A stretch of 64,000 bases of DNA from Diaphorobacter nitroreducens (GCA_003755025.1 RJVL01000003.1:186001-250000), one strand, 5' to 3'; shown: positions 18,185 through 27,423, counted from the first letter of the stretch. Notes: a model not told the origin generated them from the letters alone. Numbers and translations are program-made.

Positions 18185-18966
18185 TGGCGGACCAGGCAAC
18201 CTATGCGTTGGAGCTGCGCGACCTGCGCAAGAGCTTCGGCAAGACCGAGATCATCCGCGGCGCCAACCTGGCGGTACGGCCCGGCGAACGCGTGGCCGTC
18301 ATCGGACCCAACGGCGCGGGCAAGTCCACGCTGTTCAACCTCGTCAGCGGGCGGTTCGCGCCCACCAGCGGCGAGGTGCTGCTGCACGGCGCGCGCATCG
18401 ACGGCAAGCAGCCGTTCGAGATCAACCGCATGGGGCTGTCGCGCAGCTTCCAGATCACCAACATCTTTCCCAAGCTCAGCGTGTTCGAGAACCTGCGCTG
18501 CGGCGTGCTGTGGAGCCTGGGGTACCGCTATGCGTTCTGGCGCTTCCTGTCCAGGTTGCAGGATGCCAACGACCGGGCCACGCAGCTCATGGAGATGATC
18601 AAGCTGGACAAGAAGCGCGACACCCTGGCCATGAACCTGACCTATGCCGAGCAGCGCGCTCTGGAGATCGGCATCACCATCGCCGGCGGCGCCAGCGTCA
18701 TCCTGCTGGATGAGCCCACTGCGGGTATGAGCAAGAGCGAGACCACGCGCTTCATCTTCCTCATCAAGGAGGTCACGCAGGGCCGCACCCTGCTGACCGT
18801 GGAGCACGACATGGGCGTGGTCTTCGGCCTGGCCGACAAGATCGCCGTGGTGGTGTATGGCGAGGTGATCGCCTTCGACACGCCCGAGAACGTGCGCGCC
18901 AACCCGCGCGTGCAGGAAGCCTACCTGGGCTCCGTCATTGCCGCGCAGCAGGCCGGGGGACATTGA
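18184..18966 (+). CDS. livG: Branched-chain-type ABC transporter ATP-binding protein (LivG family)
   Basis: A 260-residue ATPase. The Walker A is GPNGAGKST. The signature region reads LTYAEQRALEIGITIAGGAS, where LSYGEQR-type sequence is standard. The Walker B is VILLDEPTAGMSKSE. LivG-specific features include the long insert before the signature and the TFQ-like segment SRSFQITNIFPKLSVFENL. The ATG at 18184 is chosen because it overlaps the livM stop and aligns with family starts. Confidence 0.93.
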   Translation: MADQATYALELRDLRKSFGKTEIIRGANLAVRPGERVAVIGPNGAGKSTLFNLVSGRFAPTSGEVLLHGARIDGKQPFEINRMGLSRSFQITNIFPKLSVFENLRCGVLWSLGYRYAFWRFLSRLQDANDRATQLMEMIKLDKKRDTLAMNLTYAEQRALEIGITIAGGASVILLDEPTAGMSKSETTRFIFLIKEVTQGRTLLTVEHDMGVVFGLADKIAVVVYGEVIAFDTPENVRANPRVQEAYLGSVIAAQQAGGH

Positions 18967-18969
18967 GAC

Positions 18970-19665
18970 ATGCTGAAAGTCGAGAACCTGCACGCCTACT
19001 ACGGCAAGAGCCATGTGCTGCACGGCGTGGGATTTGACGTGCAGCCGGGTGAGATCGTCGCGCTGCTGGGCCGCAACGGCTCCGGCCGCTCCACCGCGGC
19101 CAAGGCCGTGATGGGCCTGGTGGACTGGCAGGGCACGCTGCAGTGGAAGGGCCAGGACCTCAACGGCAGGAAGGCCTACGAGATCGCCCATCTGGGCATC
19201 GGCTACGTGCCCGAAAGCCGCGACGTGTTTCCCAACCTCACCGTGCACCAGAACCTGCTGCTGGGCCAGAAGGGCAGTGGCAGGGATAGCCGCTGGAGCT
19301 TTGACGACATGTACGAGATGTTCCCGCGCCTGAAGGAGCGCCGCAACATCGAGGCGGGCGTCATGTCCGGCGGCGAGCAGCAGATGCTGACCCTGTGCCG
19401 CACGCTCATGGGCGACCCGGACCTCATCATCATCGACGAGCCCACCGAGGGGCTGGCGCCCAAAATCGTCGAACTGGTGGGCGAGTACCTTACGCGGCTC
19501 AAGCAGCGGGGCATCTCCGTGCTGCTCATCGAGCAAAAACTCACCATCGCCATGACCATCTCCGACCGCGCGCTGGTCATGGGGCACGGCAGCATCGTCT
19601 TTCAGGGCACGCCCGACGAGCTGCGTGCCAACAGCTATGTACGCAAGGAGTGGCTGGAGGTTTGA
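18970..19665 (+). CDS. livF: Branched-chain-type ABC transporter ATP-binding protein (LivF family)
   Basis: A 231-residue ATPase, the second nucleotide-binding subunit of the importer. The Walker A is GRNGSGRST, with Arg in place of the invariant Lys of GxxGxGK(S/T). The same position is Lys in the livG partner. The signature is MSGGEQQMLTLCRTLMG and the Walker B is LIIIDEPTEGLAPKI. The family mark GIGYVPESRDVFPNLTVHQN is present. If Arg cannot replace Lys, this subunit would have one degenerate nucleotide site and ATP hydrolysis would rest on livG. Confidence 0.92.
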   Translation: MLKVENLHAYYGKSHVLHGVGFDVQPGEIVALLGRNGSGRSTAAKAVMGLVDWQGTLQWKGQDLNGRKAYEIAHLGIGYVPESRDVFPNLTVHQNLLLGQKGSGRDSRWSFDDMYEMFPRLKERRNIEAGVMSGGEQQMLTLCRTLMGDPDLIIIDEPTEGLAPKIVELVGEYLTRLKQRGISVLLIEQKLTIAMTISDRALVMGHGSIVFQGTPDELRANSYVRKEWLEV

Positions 19666-19669
19666 GGGT

Positions 19670-19726
19670 CTCATTGGCCTCTAGCCCTTTGTGGATAAGC
19701 GCTGTAAGCTATCAAAAGGATAGTTA
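19670..19726. repeat. Dispersed palindromic repeat (intergenic)
   Basis: CCTCTAGCCCTTTGTGGATAAGCGCTGTAAGCTATC and the following AAAAGGATAG align with the full consensus with several mismatches. It follows the livF stop directly. Confidence 0.7.
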
Positions 19727-19802
19727 AACATTGGTGTGCGCGGCACGCTTGTCCCGGCTGAGACAAAAAACTGCGACCCCTGCCTCTAGACTTGCGTGCT
19801 AA

Positions 19803-19822
19803 AAACGCACGAGCGTACTTTT
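19803..19822. promoter_or_regulatory. Candidate operator upstream of the beta-oxidation genes
   Basis: AAACGCACGAGCGTACTTTT is an imperfect 20-base palindrome (AAAxGxACGxxCGTxCxTTT), 35 bases before the hydratase/dehydrogenase start. The size and symmetry suit a TetR-type regulator of fatty acid use; I cannot name the regulator. Confidence 0.35.
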
Positions 19823-19857
19823 CTTTCATCCACCCGAGATTCAAGAGGAACGACAGC

Positions 19858-21957
19858 ATGACGGCTGAATACCAGGTCCACGGCGACGTGGCCGTGATCA
19901 CCCTCAACAACCCGCCCGTCAACGGGCTTGGTCTGGCCACGCGCCAGGGCATCGTCGATGGCCTCGATCGCGCCCAGGCCGACGGGGCCGTCAAGGCCAT
20001 CGTCATCACCGGCGCGGGCGGCGCCTTCTCGGGCGGCGCCGACATCAAGGAGTTCGGCACCGACAAGTCGCTGCAGGAGCCCAATCTGCACTCCGTCATC
20101 AACGCTGTCGAGAACTGCACCAAGCCTGTGGTGGCTGCCATCCACACCGTCTGCATGGGCGGCGGGCTGGAGTTGGCCCTGGGCTGCCACTACCGTGTGG
20201 CCGCGCCCGGCTGCAACGTGGCGCTTCCCGAGGTGAAGCTGGGCATCCTGCCCGGCGCGGGCGGCACGCAGCGCCTGCCGCGCGTGGTGGGGGTGGAGGC
20301 AGCGCTGAACATGATCGTCAGCGGCGAGCCGGTCAAGAGCGAGATGATCGGCGCCGTGCCCGGCCAGAAGCTGTTCGACAAGATGGCCGCGTCGCCCGAG
20401 TCGCTGGCCGAGGAGGCGCTGGCCTTCGCCCGAAGCGTGGCGGACGTGCGCCCGCTGCCGCTGGTACGCAACCTGCCGTGCAAGCACCCCGAGGGCGATG
20501 CGTACTTCCAGTTCGCGCGCAACATGGTCAAGGGCATGGCCAAGAACTTCCCCGCGCCCGCCAAGTGCGTGGACGCCGTGGAGGCGGCCACCAAGCGCAA
20601 GTTTGCCGACGGCCTGGCGTACGAGCGCGAGCTGTTCATCAACCTGATGTGGACGCCCGAGTCGCGCGCGCTGCGCCACCTGTTCTTTGCGGAGCGTGCC
20701 GCGAGCAAGATCCCCGACGTCCCGTCCGAGACTCCCAAGCGGGACATCAAGAAGGTCGGCGTGATCGGCGCGGGCACCATGGGTGGCGGCATCAGCATGA
20801 ACTTCCTGAACGCGGGCATCCCCGTGACCATCCTGGAGATGAAGCAGGAGGCGCTGGACCGCGGCATCGGCACGATCCAGAAGAATTACGAAGCCCAGGT
20901 CAAGAAGGGCAAGCTCAAGGAAGACAAGTACCAGCAGCGCATGGCCCTGCTGTCCACTACGCTGAACTATGCCGACCTGAAGGACTGCGACCTGATCATC
21001 GAGGCCGTGTTCGAAGAGCTCGGCGTGAAGGAGGCCGTGTTCAAGCAGCTCGACGCCGTGGCCAAGCCCGGCGCCATCCTGGCGTCCAACACCTCCACGC
21101 TGGACGTGGACAAGATCGCCGCCTTCACCCAGCGTCCGCAGGACGTGGTGGGCATGCACTTCTTCAGTCCCGCCAACGTGATGAAGCTGCTGGAAGTGGT
21201 GCGCGGCAAGGCCACGGCCAAGGACGTGCTGGCCACCGTGATGGCCTTGGCCAAGAAGATCAAGAAGACGGCCGTGGTCTCCGGCGTGTGCGACGGTTTC
21301 ATCGGCAACCGCATGATCGAGCGCTACAGCCAGCAGGCCGGCTTCCTGCTGGACGAAGGCTGCACGCCCCAGCAGGTGGACAAGGCCATCGAGAAGTTCG
21401 GCTTTGCCATGGGCCCGTTCCGCATGGGCGACCTGGCCGGCAACGACATCGGCTGGGCCATCCGCAAGCGCCGCGCCGTCGAGCAGCCCGACATGAAGTA
21501 CAGCAAGACGGCCGACCTGCTGTGCGAGATGGGACGCTTCGGCCAGAAGACCGGGGCGGGCTGGTACGACTACCAGGCTGGCAAGCGTGACGCGATTCCC
21601 AGCGACGTGGTGAACCAGATGATCGAGGAGCACCGCAAGGCCCTGGGCATCACGCCGCGCAAGGTGAGCGACGAGGAGATCGTGCAGCGCCTGGTCTATG
21701 CGCTGGTCAACGAGGGCGCCAAGATCCTGGAAGAGGGCATCGCCAGCAAGTCGGGCGACATCGACATGGTGTACCTGACCGGCTACGGCTTCCCCATCCA
21801 CCGCGGCGGTCCCATGCACTACGCCAGCGAAGTGGGCCTGTTCAATGTGGTGCAGTCCATGAAGCGCTTTGCCCGCAACCCGCTGGACGACGCCCGTGCC
21901 TGGGAGCCCGCGCCGCTGCTGGCCCGGCTGGCCGCCGAAGGCAAGGCCTTTGCCTGA
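19858..21957 (+). CDS. Enoyl-CoA hydratase / 3-hydroxyacyl-CoA dehydrogenase fusion
   Basis: A 699-residue bifunctional beta-oxidation enzyme. Residues 1-~190 are an enoyl-CoA hydratase domain with both catalytic Glu regions (GGGLELALGC and LPEVKLGILPGAGGTQRLP). Residues ~295-480 are the NAD-binding domain (GVIGAGTMGGGISMNFLNAG). The rest holds two C-terminal dehydrogenase domains (DGFIGNRMIERYSQQAGFLL, then GYGFPIHRGGPMHYA). It converts trans-2-enoyl-CoA to 3-ketoacyl-CoA. The ATG at 19858 follows AAGAGGAACGACAGC. The thiolase gene follows after 45 bases. The domain order is that of FadB/FadJ and peroxisomal enzymes, but no symbol is assigned. Confidence 0.93.
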   Translation: MTAEYQVHGDVAVITLNNPPVNGLGLATRQGIVDGLDRAQADGAVKAIVITGAGGAFSGGADIKEFGTDKSLQEPNLHSVINAVENCTKPVVAAIHTVCMGGGLELALGCHYRVAAPGCNVALPEVKLGILPGAGGTQRLPRVVGVEAALNMIVSGEPVKSEMIGAVPGQKLFDKMAASPESLAEEALAFARSVADVRPLPLVRNLPCKHPEGDAYFQFARNMVKGMAKNFPAPAKCVDAVEAATKRKFADGLAYERELFINLMWTPESRALRHLFFAERAASKIPDVPSETPKRDIKKVGVIGAGTMGGGISMNFLNAGIPVTILEMKQEALDRGIGTIQKNYEAQVKKGKLKEDKYQQRMALLSTTLNYADLKDCDLIIEAVFEELGVKEAVFKQLDAVAKPGAILASNTSTLDVDKIAAFTQRPQDVVGMHFFSPANVMKLLEVVRGKATAKDVLATVMALAKKIKKTAVVSGVCDGFIGNRMIERYSQQAGFLLDEGCTPQQVDKAIEKFGFAMGPFRMGDLAGNDIGWAIRKRRAVEQPDMKYSKTADLLCEMGRFGQKTGAGWYDYQAGKRDAIPSDVVNQMIEEHRKALGITPRKVSDEEIVQRLVYALVNEGAKILEEGIASKSGDIDMVYLTGYGFPIHRGGPMHYASEVGLFNVVQSMKRFARNPLDDARAWEPAPLLARLAAEGKAFA

Positions 21958-22002
21958 GCGCCCGTTCGTCCGCCTGAAGCACGCAGAACAAGGAATATTG
22001 CA

Positions 22003-23178
22003 ATGACCTCCGCAGTGATCGTTTCCACCGCCCGCACGCCGCTCGCCAAGAGCTGGAAGGGCTCGTTCAACATGACCCACGGCGCCACGCTGGGCGGCCA
22101 CGCCGTGCAGCACGCCGTGCAGCGCGCGGGCATTGACCCCGCCGCCGTCGATGATGTCATCATGGGCTGCGCCAATCCCGAAGGCGCCACCGGCATGAAC
22201 ATCGCGCGCCAGATCGCGCTCAAGGCTGGCCTGCCCGTCACCACATCGGGCATGACCATCAACCGCTTCTGCTCCTCGGGCCTGCAGACCATCGCCACCG
22301 CCGCGCAGCGTATCATCGCGGGCGAGGGCGAGGTGTATGTGGCCGGTGGCGTGGAAAGCATCTCGTGCGTGCAGCAGGAAATGAACCTGCACATGATCCA
22401 GGACCTGGCCCTGGCCAAGCAAAAGCCCGAGATCTACTGGAGCATGCTGCAGACCGCCGAGCAGGTGGCCAAGCGCTACCACATCGGCCGCGACGCGATG
22501 GACGAGTACGGCGCCGCCAGCCAGCAAAAGGCCTGCGCCGCCCAGGCAGCCGGCCTGTTCGACGCCGAGATCGCGCCCATCACCGTCACCGCGGGCATCG
22601 CCGACAAGACGCTGGGCCTGATCACCAAGCAGGTCACCGTGAGCCGCGACGAAGGCACGCGCGAGGGCACCACCAAGGAAGGCATCAGCGGTATCCGCCC
22701 GGCCATGCCTGGCGGGCTGATCTCGGCGGGCAACGCCAGCCAGTTCTCGGACGGCGCGGGCGCCTGCGTGGTGGTGGGCGAGGACTACGCTGCTCGCAAC
22801 AACCTCCAGCCCCTGGGCCGCTTCCTGGGCTTTGCCGTGGCCGGTTGCGAGCCTGACGAAATGGGCATCGGCCCCGTGTTCGCCGTACCCAAGGTGCTCA
22901 AGAAACTGGGCCTGACGGTGCAGGACATCGACCTGTGGGAGCTGAACGAAGCCTTCGCCGTGCAGGTGCTGTACTGCCGCGACAAGCTGGGCATTCCCGC
23001 CGACCGCCTGAACGTGAACGGCGGCGCCATCGCTCTGGGCCACCCCTACGGTGTTTCGGGCCAACGCCTCACGGGCCACGCCCTCATCGAAGGCAAGCGC
23101 CGCGGTGCCAAGCGCGTGTGCGTGACCATGTGCATCGGTGGCGGTATGGGCGCGGCGGGCGTGTTTGAAGTGCTGTAA
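22003..23178 (+). CDS. Acetyl-CoA C-acyltransferase (thiolase)
   Basis: A 391-residue thiolase that cleaves 3-ketoacyl-CoA with CoA, completing the cycle begun by the upstream fusion enzyme. The nucleophilic Cys is in [11 protein letters not shown], the catalytic His in [10 protein letters not shown], and the second Cys in [17 protein letters not shown]. The ribosome site is AAGGAATATTGCAATG. A very strong terminator lies 33 bases after the stop, so the unit ends here. Confidence 0.94.
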   Translation: MTSAVIVSTARTPLAKSWKGSFNMTHGATLGGHAVQHAVQRAGIDPAAVDDVIMGCANPEGATGMNIARQIALKAGLPVTTSGMTINRFCSSGLQTIATAAQRIIAGEGEVYVAGGVESISCVQQEMNLHMIQDLALAKQKPEIYWSMLQTAEQVAKRYHIGRDAMDEYGAASQQKACAAQAAGLFDAEIAPITVTAGIADKTLGLITKQVTVSRDEGTREGTTKEGISGIRPAMPGGLISAGNASQFSDGAGACVVVGEDYAARNNLQPLGRFLGFAVAGCEPDEMGIGPVFAVPKVLKKLGLTVQDIDLWELNEAFAVQVLYCRDKLGIPADRLNVNGGAIALGHPYGVSGQRLTGHALIEGKRRGAKRVCVTMCIGGGMGAAGVFEVL

Positions 23179-23210
23179 GCGCCGATCCGCTTTCGGACTG
23201 AAACAACAAG

Positions 23211-23258
23211 CGCCCCGCGCAGACGATGTGGTCTGCGCGGGGCGTTTGCTTTTGTTTT
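23211..23258 (+). terminator. Rho-independent terminator after the thiolase gene
   Basis: CGCCCCGCGCAGAC (23211-23224) pairs perfectly with GTCTGCGCGGGGCG (23231-23244), 14 bp, with a GATGTG loop, followed by T-rich sequence TTTGCTTTTGTTTT. Confidence 0.95.
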
Positions 23259-23318
23259 GATAGCTGTCTGCGCTTGCTGCATGGGCGGTAGCAGGAGAAA
23301 CGAGTGATATTTTTGTGA
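23251..23318. repeat. Dispersed palindromic repeat, degenerate (intergenic)
   Basis: TTTGATAGCTGTCTGCGCTTG aligns with the left half of the consensus; the right arm is poorly kept. It begins within the T-run of the thiolase terminator. Confidence 0.5.
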
Positions 23319-23520
23319 AACGGGTTTCTGTACAGGGAGCGACGCAGCGGGCCAGCCGCTGGAGGGTGCTGCAAGCGTCCTGAAGTTCCGCCCAGCAGGC
23401 GGCTGCGTGTGCGGACGATTAAACTCCTCTGAATTACTGGTTGTTACAACAATCCCTGCCCGTCTTCCTGGCTTGGACGACTCGCCCTAAGGGTCGGCCA
23501 AGTCCCCTTTGAATATCCCC
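23319..23520. other. Intergenic region upstream of the diguanylate cyclase gene
   Basis: This is the rest of the 342-base gap after the thiolase. It presumably carries the promoter of the GGDEF gene (TTAAACTCCTCTGAATTACTGG lies near 23420-23440). I see no RNA gene or convincing coding frame. Confidence 0.4.
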
Positions 23521-24705
23521 ATGGTCGCAAGCGTTCTCGTTGGCATGCTCTGCGCGCATCTGCTGTGCTTTGCGGTGATGTTCTTGCTGATCAGCAAACG
23601 GCTGCATGGGCAAAAAATGGGGATGGATCTTTTCGCGCTCGGCAACTTTCTACTGGGCTCCGCCTATGTGCTGCAGCTGCTGGAGGGCGGCCCCGCCTGG
23701 AGTGCGATGAGTGTGGTGAACCACACGCTGACGCTGGCCTCCCCGGTGGTTTACTGGCTCGGAGCCATGCGTTTCTTTGGGCACGCCGTCCCCTTGCTGT
23801 CTCCACTTCTCGTATTTGGGGCGCTCTACAGCCTTGCGCAGGTACTGGTGCAATGGAGCTTGGGGCCGGTTGCACGCTACGCCATGCTTTCAGGGGGATC
23901 GGCACTCCTGTTTTTTGTGATGGCCCTGACGGTCATCTACGGCGTTCGCACATTTGCCAAGGATCTGTATGGCGAGATGGTCTTTTTTGCCGCGCTGATC
24001 AGCGGCCTATGCGTACTTAACGCGCTCAAGTTCATGAAGCTTCTGGATGGCGGCCTGGATGCATTGCAGATGGACCGCCAGTTCCAGCTGGTGTTCTACA
24101 TCTACATGTCATTCCTGGCCACGGTGCTGCCGCCATCGATCGTCTGGCTGGTACTGCGCCGCTTGACCGATCAGTTGCGCCATATCGCTGCGCGGGACCC
24201 GATGACGCAGTTGCTCAATCGGCGAGGTCTCACCGAGGCGCTGCAGCTGTCTTTCAACCAGCGCCGGGCGGAGCATGCGCACTTGCTCGTTGTCGACGTT
24301 GACCATTTCAAGCGGATCAACGACACCTACGGCCACCACGCCGGAGACACCGTCCTGTGCCGCGTGGCGGAGATACTCCAGGCCACGGCGCGCCGTGGCG
24401 ATTTGGTAAGCCGTCTGGGCGGGGAAGAGTTCGCGGTGATCTGCCTGCACACCGACTTTCCCGGGGCCATGCACATGGCGGAGCGATTGCGTGCAGCCAT
24501 CGAGACGCAAACCATCGACATTGCAGAGGGCGGTCATCCGCTGCAGTGCACGGTCACGGTCGGGGTTTCACAGGGCTTTGCAGATGCACACGCCTTGGAG
24601 GCAGCCCTGCAACAGGCCGACGCGGCTCTTTACCGTGGCAAAGCCGCGGGACGCAACCGCGTCGAAACGGCCGGGCCGTCAATGGCCACCCCTTCGTACG
24701 CCTGA
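23521..24705 (+). CDS. Membrane-bound diguanylate cyclase (GGDEF domain)
   Basis: The N-terminal ~210 of 394 residues hold about six or seven hydrophobic helices (from MVASVLVGMLCAHLLCFAVM to LVFYIYMSFLATVLPPSIVW). A complete GGDEF domain follows: DPMTQLLNRRGL at its start, VDVDHFKRINDTYGH, and the active loop GGEEF. The inhibitory site RxxD is present five residues before it (RRGD), so product feedback by c-di-GMP is expected. No EAL domain follows. The start is uncertain between ATG 23521 and TTG 23509. It is unrelated in function to the flanking fatty-acid genes. Confidence 0.92.
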   Translation: MVASVLVGMLCAHLLCFAVMFLLISKRLHGQKMGMDLFALGNFLLGSAYVLQLLEGGPAWSAMSVVNHTLTLASPVVYWLGAMRFFGHAVPLLSPLLVFGALYSLAQVLVQWSLGPVARYAMLSGGSALLFFVMALTVIYGVRTFAKDLYGEMVFFAALISGLCVLNALKFMKLLDGGLDALQMDRQFQLVFYIYMSFLATVLPPSIVWLVLRRLTDQLRHIAARDPMTQLLNRRGLTEALQLSFNQRRAEHAHLLVVDVDHFKRINDTYGHHAGDTVLCRVAEILQATARRGDLVSRLGGEEFAVICLHTDFPGAMHMAERLRAAIETQTIDIAEGGHPLQCTVTVGVSQGFADAHALEAALQQADAALYRGKAAGRNRVETAGPSMATPSYA

Positions 24706-24843
24706 ATGACGGGCAATACCGAGACGCCGAGACGGTGATTGGGCCAAAGCCCCGGTGTTCCAGCGCGCGATCCAATGGACCCCCGCGGTGCGCGTCACCC
24801 AGCGGACAGGCTTCATCGGCCCGTCCCTTCCATAATTTCGCGC

Positions 24844-26703
24844 ATGACCACCTCCCTGCGCTCCACGCTCGACTTCCTGCTCTACGACTGGCTCCAGGCT
24901 GAATCGCTCAATGCGCGCGAGCGCTTTGCGGACCACTCGCGCGAGACGTTTGACGCTGTGCTGGACACCTGCGAGCGCATCGCGCGCGAGAAGTACGCGC
25001 CGTTCAACCGCACGGTGGACACGCAGGAGCCCCAGTTCGACGGTGAGCGCGTCATCCTGCCCCAATGCACGCACGACGCACGCCAGGCGTTTGCCGACAG
25101 CGGCATGCTCAGCGCGGCGCAGGACTACGCGCTGGGCGGCATGCAACTGCCGTATGTCGTGGAGTCGGCGGCCAACAGTTTCTTTGGCTGCGCGTCGATC
25201 AGCATTGGCTCCAACCTGCTGACCACGGGCAACGCCAACGCCATCCTGGTGTATGGAACGCCTCTGCAGCAGCAGGTGTTCGCCGCCAATGAGTTCAACG
25301 GCCGCTGGGCGGGCACCATGTGTCTTTCGGAGCCTCAGGCAGGCTCGTCCTTGAGCGACATCACCACGCGCGCCGAGGCCGACGGCGCAGACTTCGAGGT
25401 CGACCCGCTGGGCCCGCGCTACCGCCTGCGTGGCAACAAGATGTGGATCAGCTCCGGCGACCATGAGCTGACCGAGAACATCGTGCACCTGGTGCTCGCC
25501 AAGATCCCCGGGCCGGACGGCAAGCTGGTGCCGGGAGTGAAGGGCATTTCGCTCTTCATCGTGCCCAAAAAGCTGGTCGATACCGATGGCCATCTGACGG
25601 GCGAGCGCAACGACGTGGCGCTGGCCGGACTGAACCACAAGCTGGGCTGGCGCGGCACCACCAACACGCTGCTGAATTTTGGCGAGGGCAGGTACCCCGT
25701 GCGCGGCGGCGCCGGCGCCATCGGCTACCTCGTGGGGCGGCCAGGCGAGGGCCTGAGGTGCATGTTCCACATGATGAACGAGGCACGCATCGCCATCGGC
25801 ATGGCGGCAACCACGCTGGGCCTGGCAGGCTACTACGCCAGCCTGGACTACGCCAGGACGCGGCTGCAGGGCCGCCCGGTACAGGGCAGCACCAGCGCCG
25901 CCGGCAGTGCCGGCAAGGACGCCAGCCAGCCGCCGGTGCCGCTGATCCGGCATGCGGACATCAAGCGCATGCTGCTTGCGCAAAAGAGCTACTGCGAGGG
26001 CGCGCTGGCGCTCAACCTGTACTGCGCGCGGCTGGTGGACGAGGGCCGCACGGGCGAGCCGCAGGCGGCGCAGGATGCGAGGCTGCTGCTGGAGGTGTTG
26101 ACCCCCATCGCCAAGAGCTGGCCCAGCGAGTTCTGCCTGGAGGCCAACAGCCTGGCGATCCAGATCCACGGCGGCTATGGCTACACGCGCGACTTCCCCG
26201 TGGAGCAGTACTGGCGCGACAACCGCCTGAACATGATCCACGAGGGCACGCACGGCATCCAGGCCGCCGACCTGCTGGGTCGCAAGGTGGTGATGCAGGG
26301 CGGCGCAGGCCTGCAGCTGCTGGGGCGCACCATTGGCGCCACCATTGCCCAGGCGCGCAAGCATCCGGAACTCGCCGCTTGGGCGGACCAGCTGGCCCAG
26401 GCCCTGCAGGACGTGGGCGAAGCCACGCAGGCCGCCTGGGCCACCGGCAACCCTACCGAGGCGTTGGCCAACGCCGTGCCCTACATGCAGGCCTTCGGCC
26501 ACACGGTGCTGGCCTGGATGTGGCTGGACGTGGCGTGCAGCGTGCTCGCACGGGATGCTACTCTTTCAATAGCTGCTAGCGCTGGTAGGATGGGCGCTGC
26601 ACGCTATTTTTACCACTTTGAATTGCCGCGCATCGGTGCCTGGCTGCAGGTGGTGCGCCAGCGGGACCTGACCTGCGCGGCCCTGGATGAAGACGCGTTC
26701 TGA
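24844..26703 (+). CDS. Acyl-CoA dehydrogenase (DmdC/AcdA-like, about 600 residues)
   Basis: A 619-residue flavoenzyme that introduces the 2,3-double bond of an acyl-CoA. The FAD-binding region is AGTMCLSEPQAGSSLSDITT, the middle domain is GNKMWISSGDH, and the catalytic Glu sits in MIHEGTHGIQAADLL. The length and the extra C-terminal helical domain place it with the long DmdC-like acyl-CoA dehydrogenases rather than the ~380-residue class. Residues ~572-594, near the C-terminus, are written by a repeat copy (ATLSIAASAGRMG). The start ATG follows CATAATTTCGCGC. It probably supplies the first oxidation step for the ligase, hydratase and thiolase encoded upstream. Confidence 0.92.
   Translation: MTTSLRSTLDFLLYDWLQAESLNARERFADHSRETFDAVLDTCERIAREKYAPFNRTVDTQEPQFDGERVILPQCTHDARQAFADSGMLSAAQDYALGGMQLPYVVESAANSFFGCASISIGSNLLTTGNANAILVYGTPLQQQVFAANEFNGRWAGTMCLSEPQAGSSLSDITTRAEADGADFEVDPLGPRYRLRGNKMWISSGDHELTENIVHLVLAKIPGPDGKLVPGVKGISLFIVPKKLVDTDGHLTGERNDVALAGLNHKLGWRGTTNTLLNFGEGRYPVRGGAGAIGYLVGRPGEGLRCMFHMMNEARIAIGMAATTLGLAGYYASLDYARTRLQGRPVQGSTSAAGSAGKDASQPPVPLIRHADIKRMLLAQKSYCEGALALNLYCARLVDEGRTGEPQAAQDARLLLEVLTPIAKSWPSEFCLEANSLAIQIHGGYGYTRDFPVEQYWRDNRLNMIHEGTHGIQAADLLGRKVVMQGGAGLQLLGRTIGATIAQARKHPELAAWADQLAQALQDVGEATQAAWATGNPTEALANAVPYMQAFGHTVLAWMWLDVACSVLARDATLSIAASAGRMGAARYFYHFELPRIGAWLQVVRQRDLTCAALDEDAF
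26561..26624. repeat. Dispersed palindromic repeat, in-frame in the acyl-CoA dehydrogenase
   Basis: TTTCAATAGCTGCTAGCGCT is an exact left half. The remainder (GGATGGGCGCTGCACGC, then TATTTTTACCACTTTGAATT) follows the outer flank of the copy at 36046-36117 read in reverse. The frame stays open through it. Confidence 0.8.
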
Positions 26704-26763
26704 CGCCACGCGCTTTCCGCAGGGTGGTGGTCGCCCGCATGGGCAACGGTCTATGCTTGCCGC

Positions 26764-27264
26764 ATGGATGCGTCCCAGACCCTGCTGATCGTCTACCACT
26801 CGCTGACCGGTGGCACGCGCCAGATGGCCGAGGCCGCGCGCGCCGGTGCCGCGGCCGAGCCCGCCGTGTCGGTGCGCCTGCTCCACGCGGCGCAGGCGGG
26901 GCCGGACGATGTGTTGGCCGCGCAGGGCTACCTGTTCGCCACGCCGGAAAACCTGGCGGCCATCAGCGGCCAGCTCAAGGACTTCTTCGATCGCTGCTAC
27001 TACCCGGTGCTGGACCGCGTCAACGGCCGGCCCTACGCCAGCCTGGTCTGCGCCGGCAGCGACGGCCAGAACGCCGCACGCCAGATCGCCCGCATCGCCA
27101 CGGGCTGGCGGCTGAAGGCCGTGGCCGAGCCGCTGATCGTCTGCACCCACGCCCAGACGCCCGAGGCGATCCTCGCTCCCAAGCAGATCGGCGCGGCGGA
27201 CCTGGAGCGCTGCCGTGCGCTGGGCGAGGCACTGGCCACCGGGCTCGCGCTGGGGGTGTTCTAG
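26764..27264 (+). CDS. Flavodoxin-like / NAD(P)H-dependent FMN reductase family protein
   Basis: A 166-residue flavodoxin-fold protein. The FMN phosphate loop is YHSLTGGTRQMAEAARAGA, and a second conserved loop ATPENLAAISGQLKDFFDRC and the segment GSDGQNAARQIARIATGWR follow. It lacks a signal peptide. Proteins of this kind carry electrons or reduce quinones and flavins. It is the last plus-strand gene before a convergent minus-strand block, and its partner is unknown. Confidence 0.8.
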   Translation: MDASQTLLIVYHSLTGGTRQMAEAARAGAAAEPAVSVRLLHAAQAGPDDVLAAQGYLFATPENLAAISGQLKDFFDRCYYPVLDRVNGRPYASLVCAGSDGQNAARQIARIATGWRLKAVAEPLIVCTHAQTPEAILAPKQIGAADLERCRALGEALATGLALGVF

Positions 27265-27423
27265 TGCGGCAACCTGAAGGTGTTGGGACATGAAAGCGCG
27301 CCTTCGCCCGCGAGGCGGCGTTGCCCATCCTCGCAATGGCCACGGACGTTGCTGCGGTTCGCACCTGACCCTTGGGGCGAAGCCATCGATCGCCTTTTGT
27401 TCCTCTACTCCCTGGTTGCGGTA

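Noticed and set aside
19786-23079. A 1097-codon open frame on the minus strand opposite the beta-oxidation genes
   Set aside because: It is rich in His, Gly, Val and Arg with no domain pattern. The opposite strand has two complete, motif-bearing enzymes. It is a GC-driven shadow.
24679-26502. A 607-codon minus-strand frame opposite the acyl-CoA dehydrogenase
   Set aside because: Shadow; the plus-strand frame has the FAD-binding and catalytic motifs.
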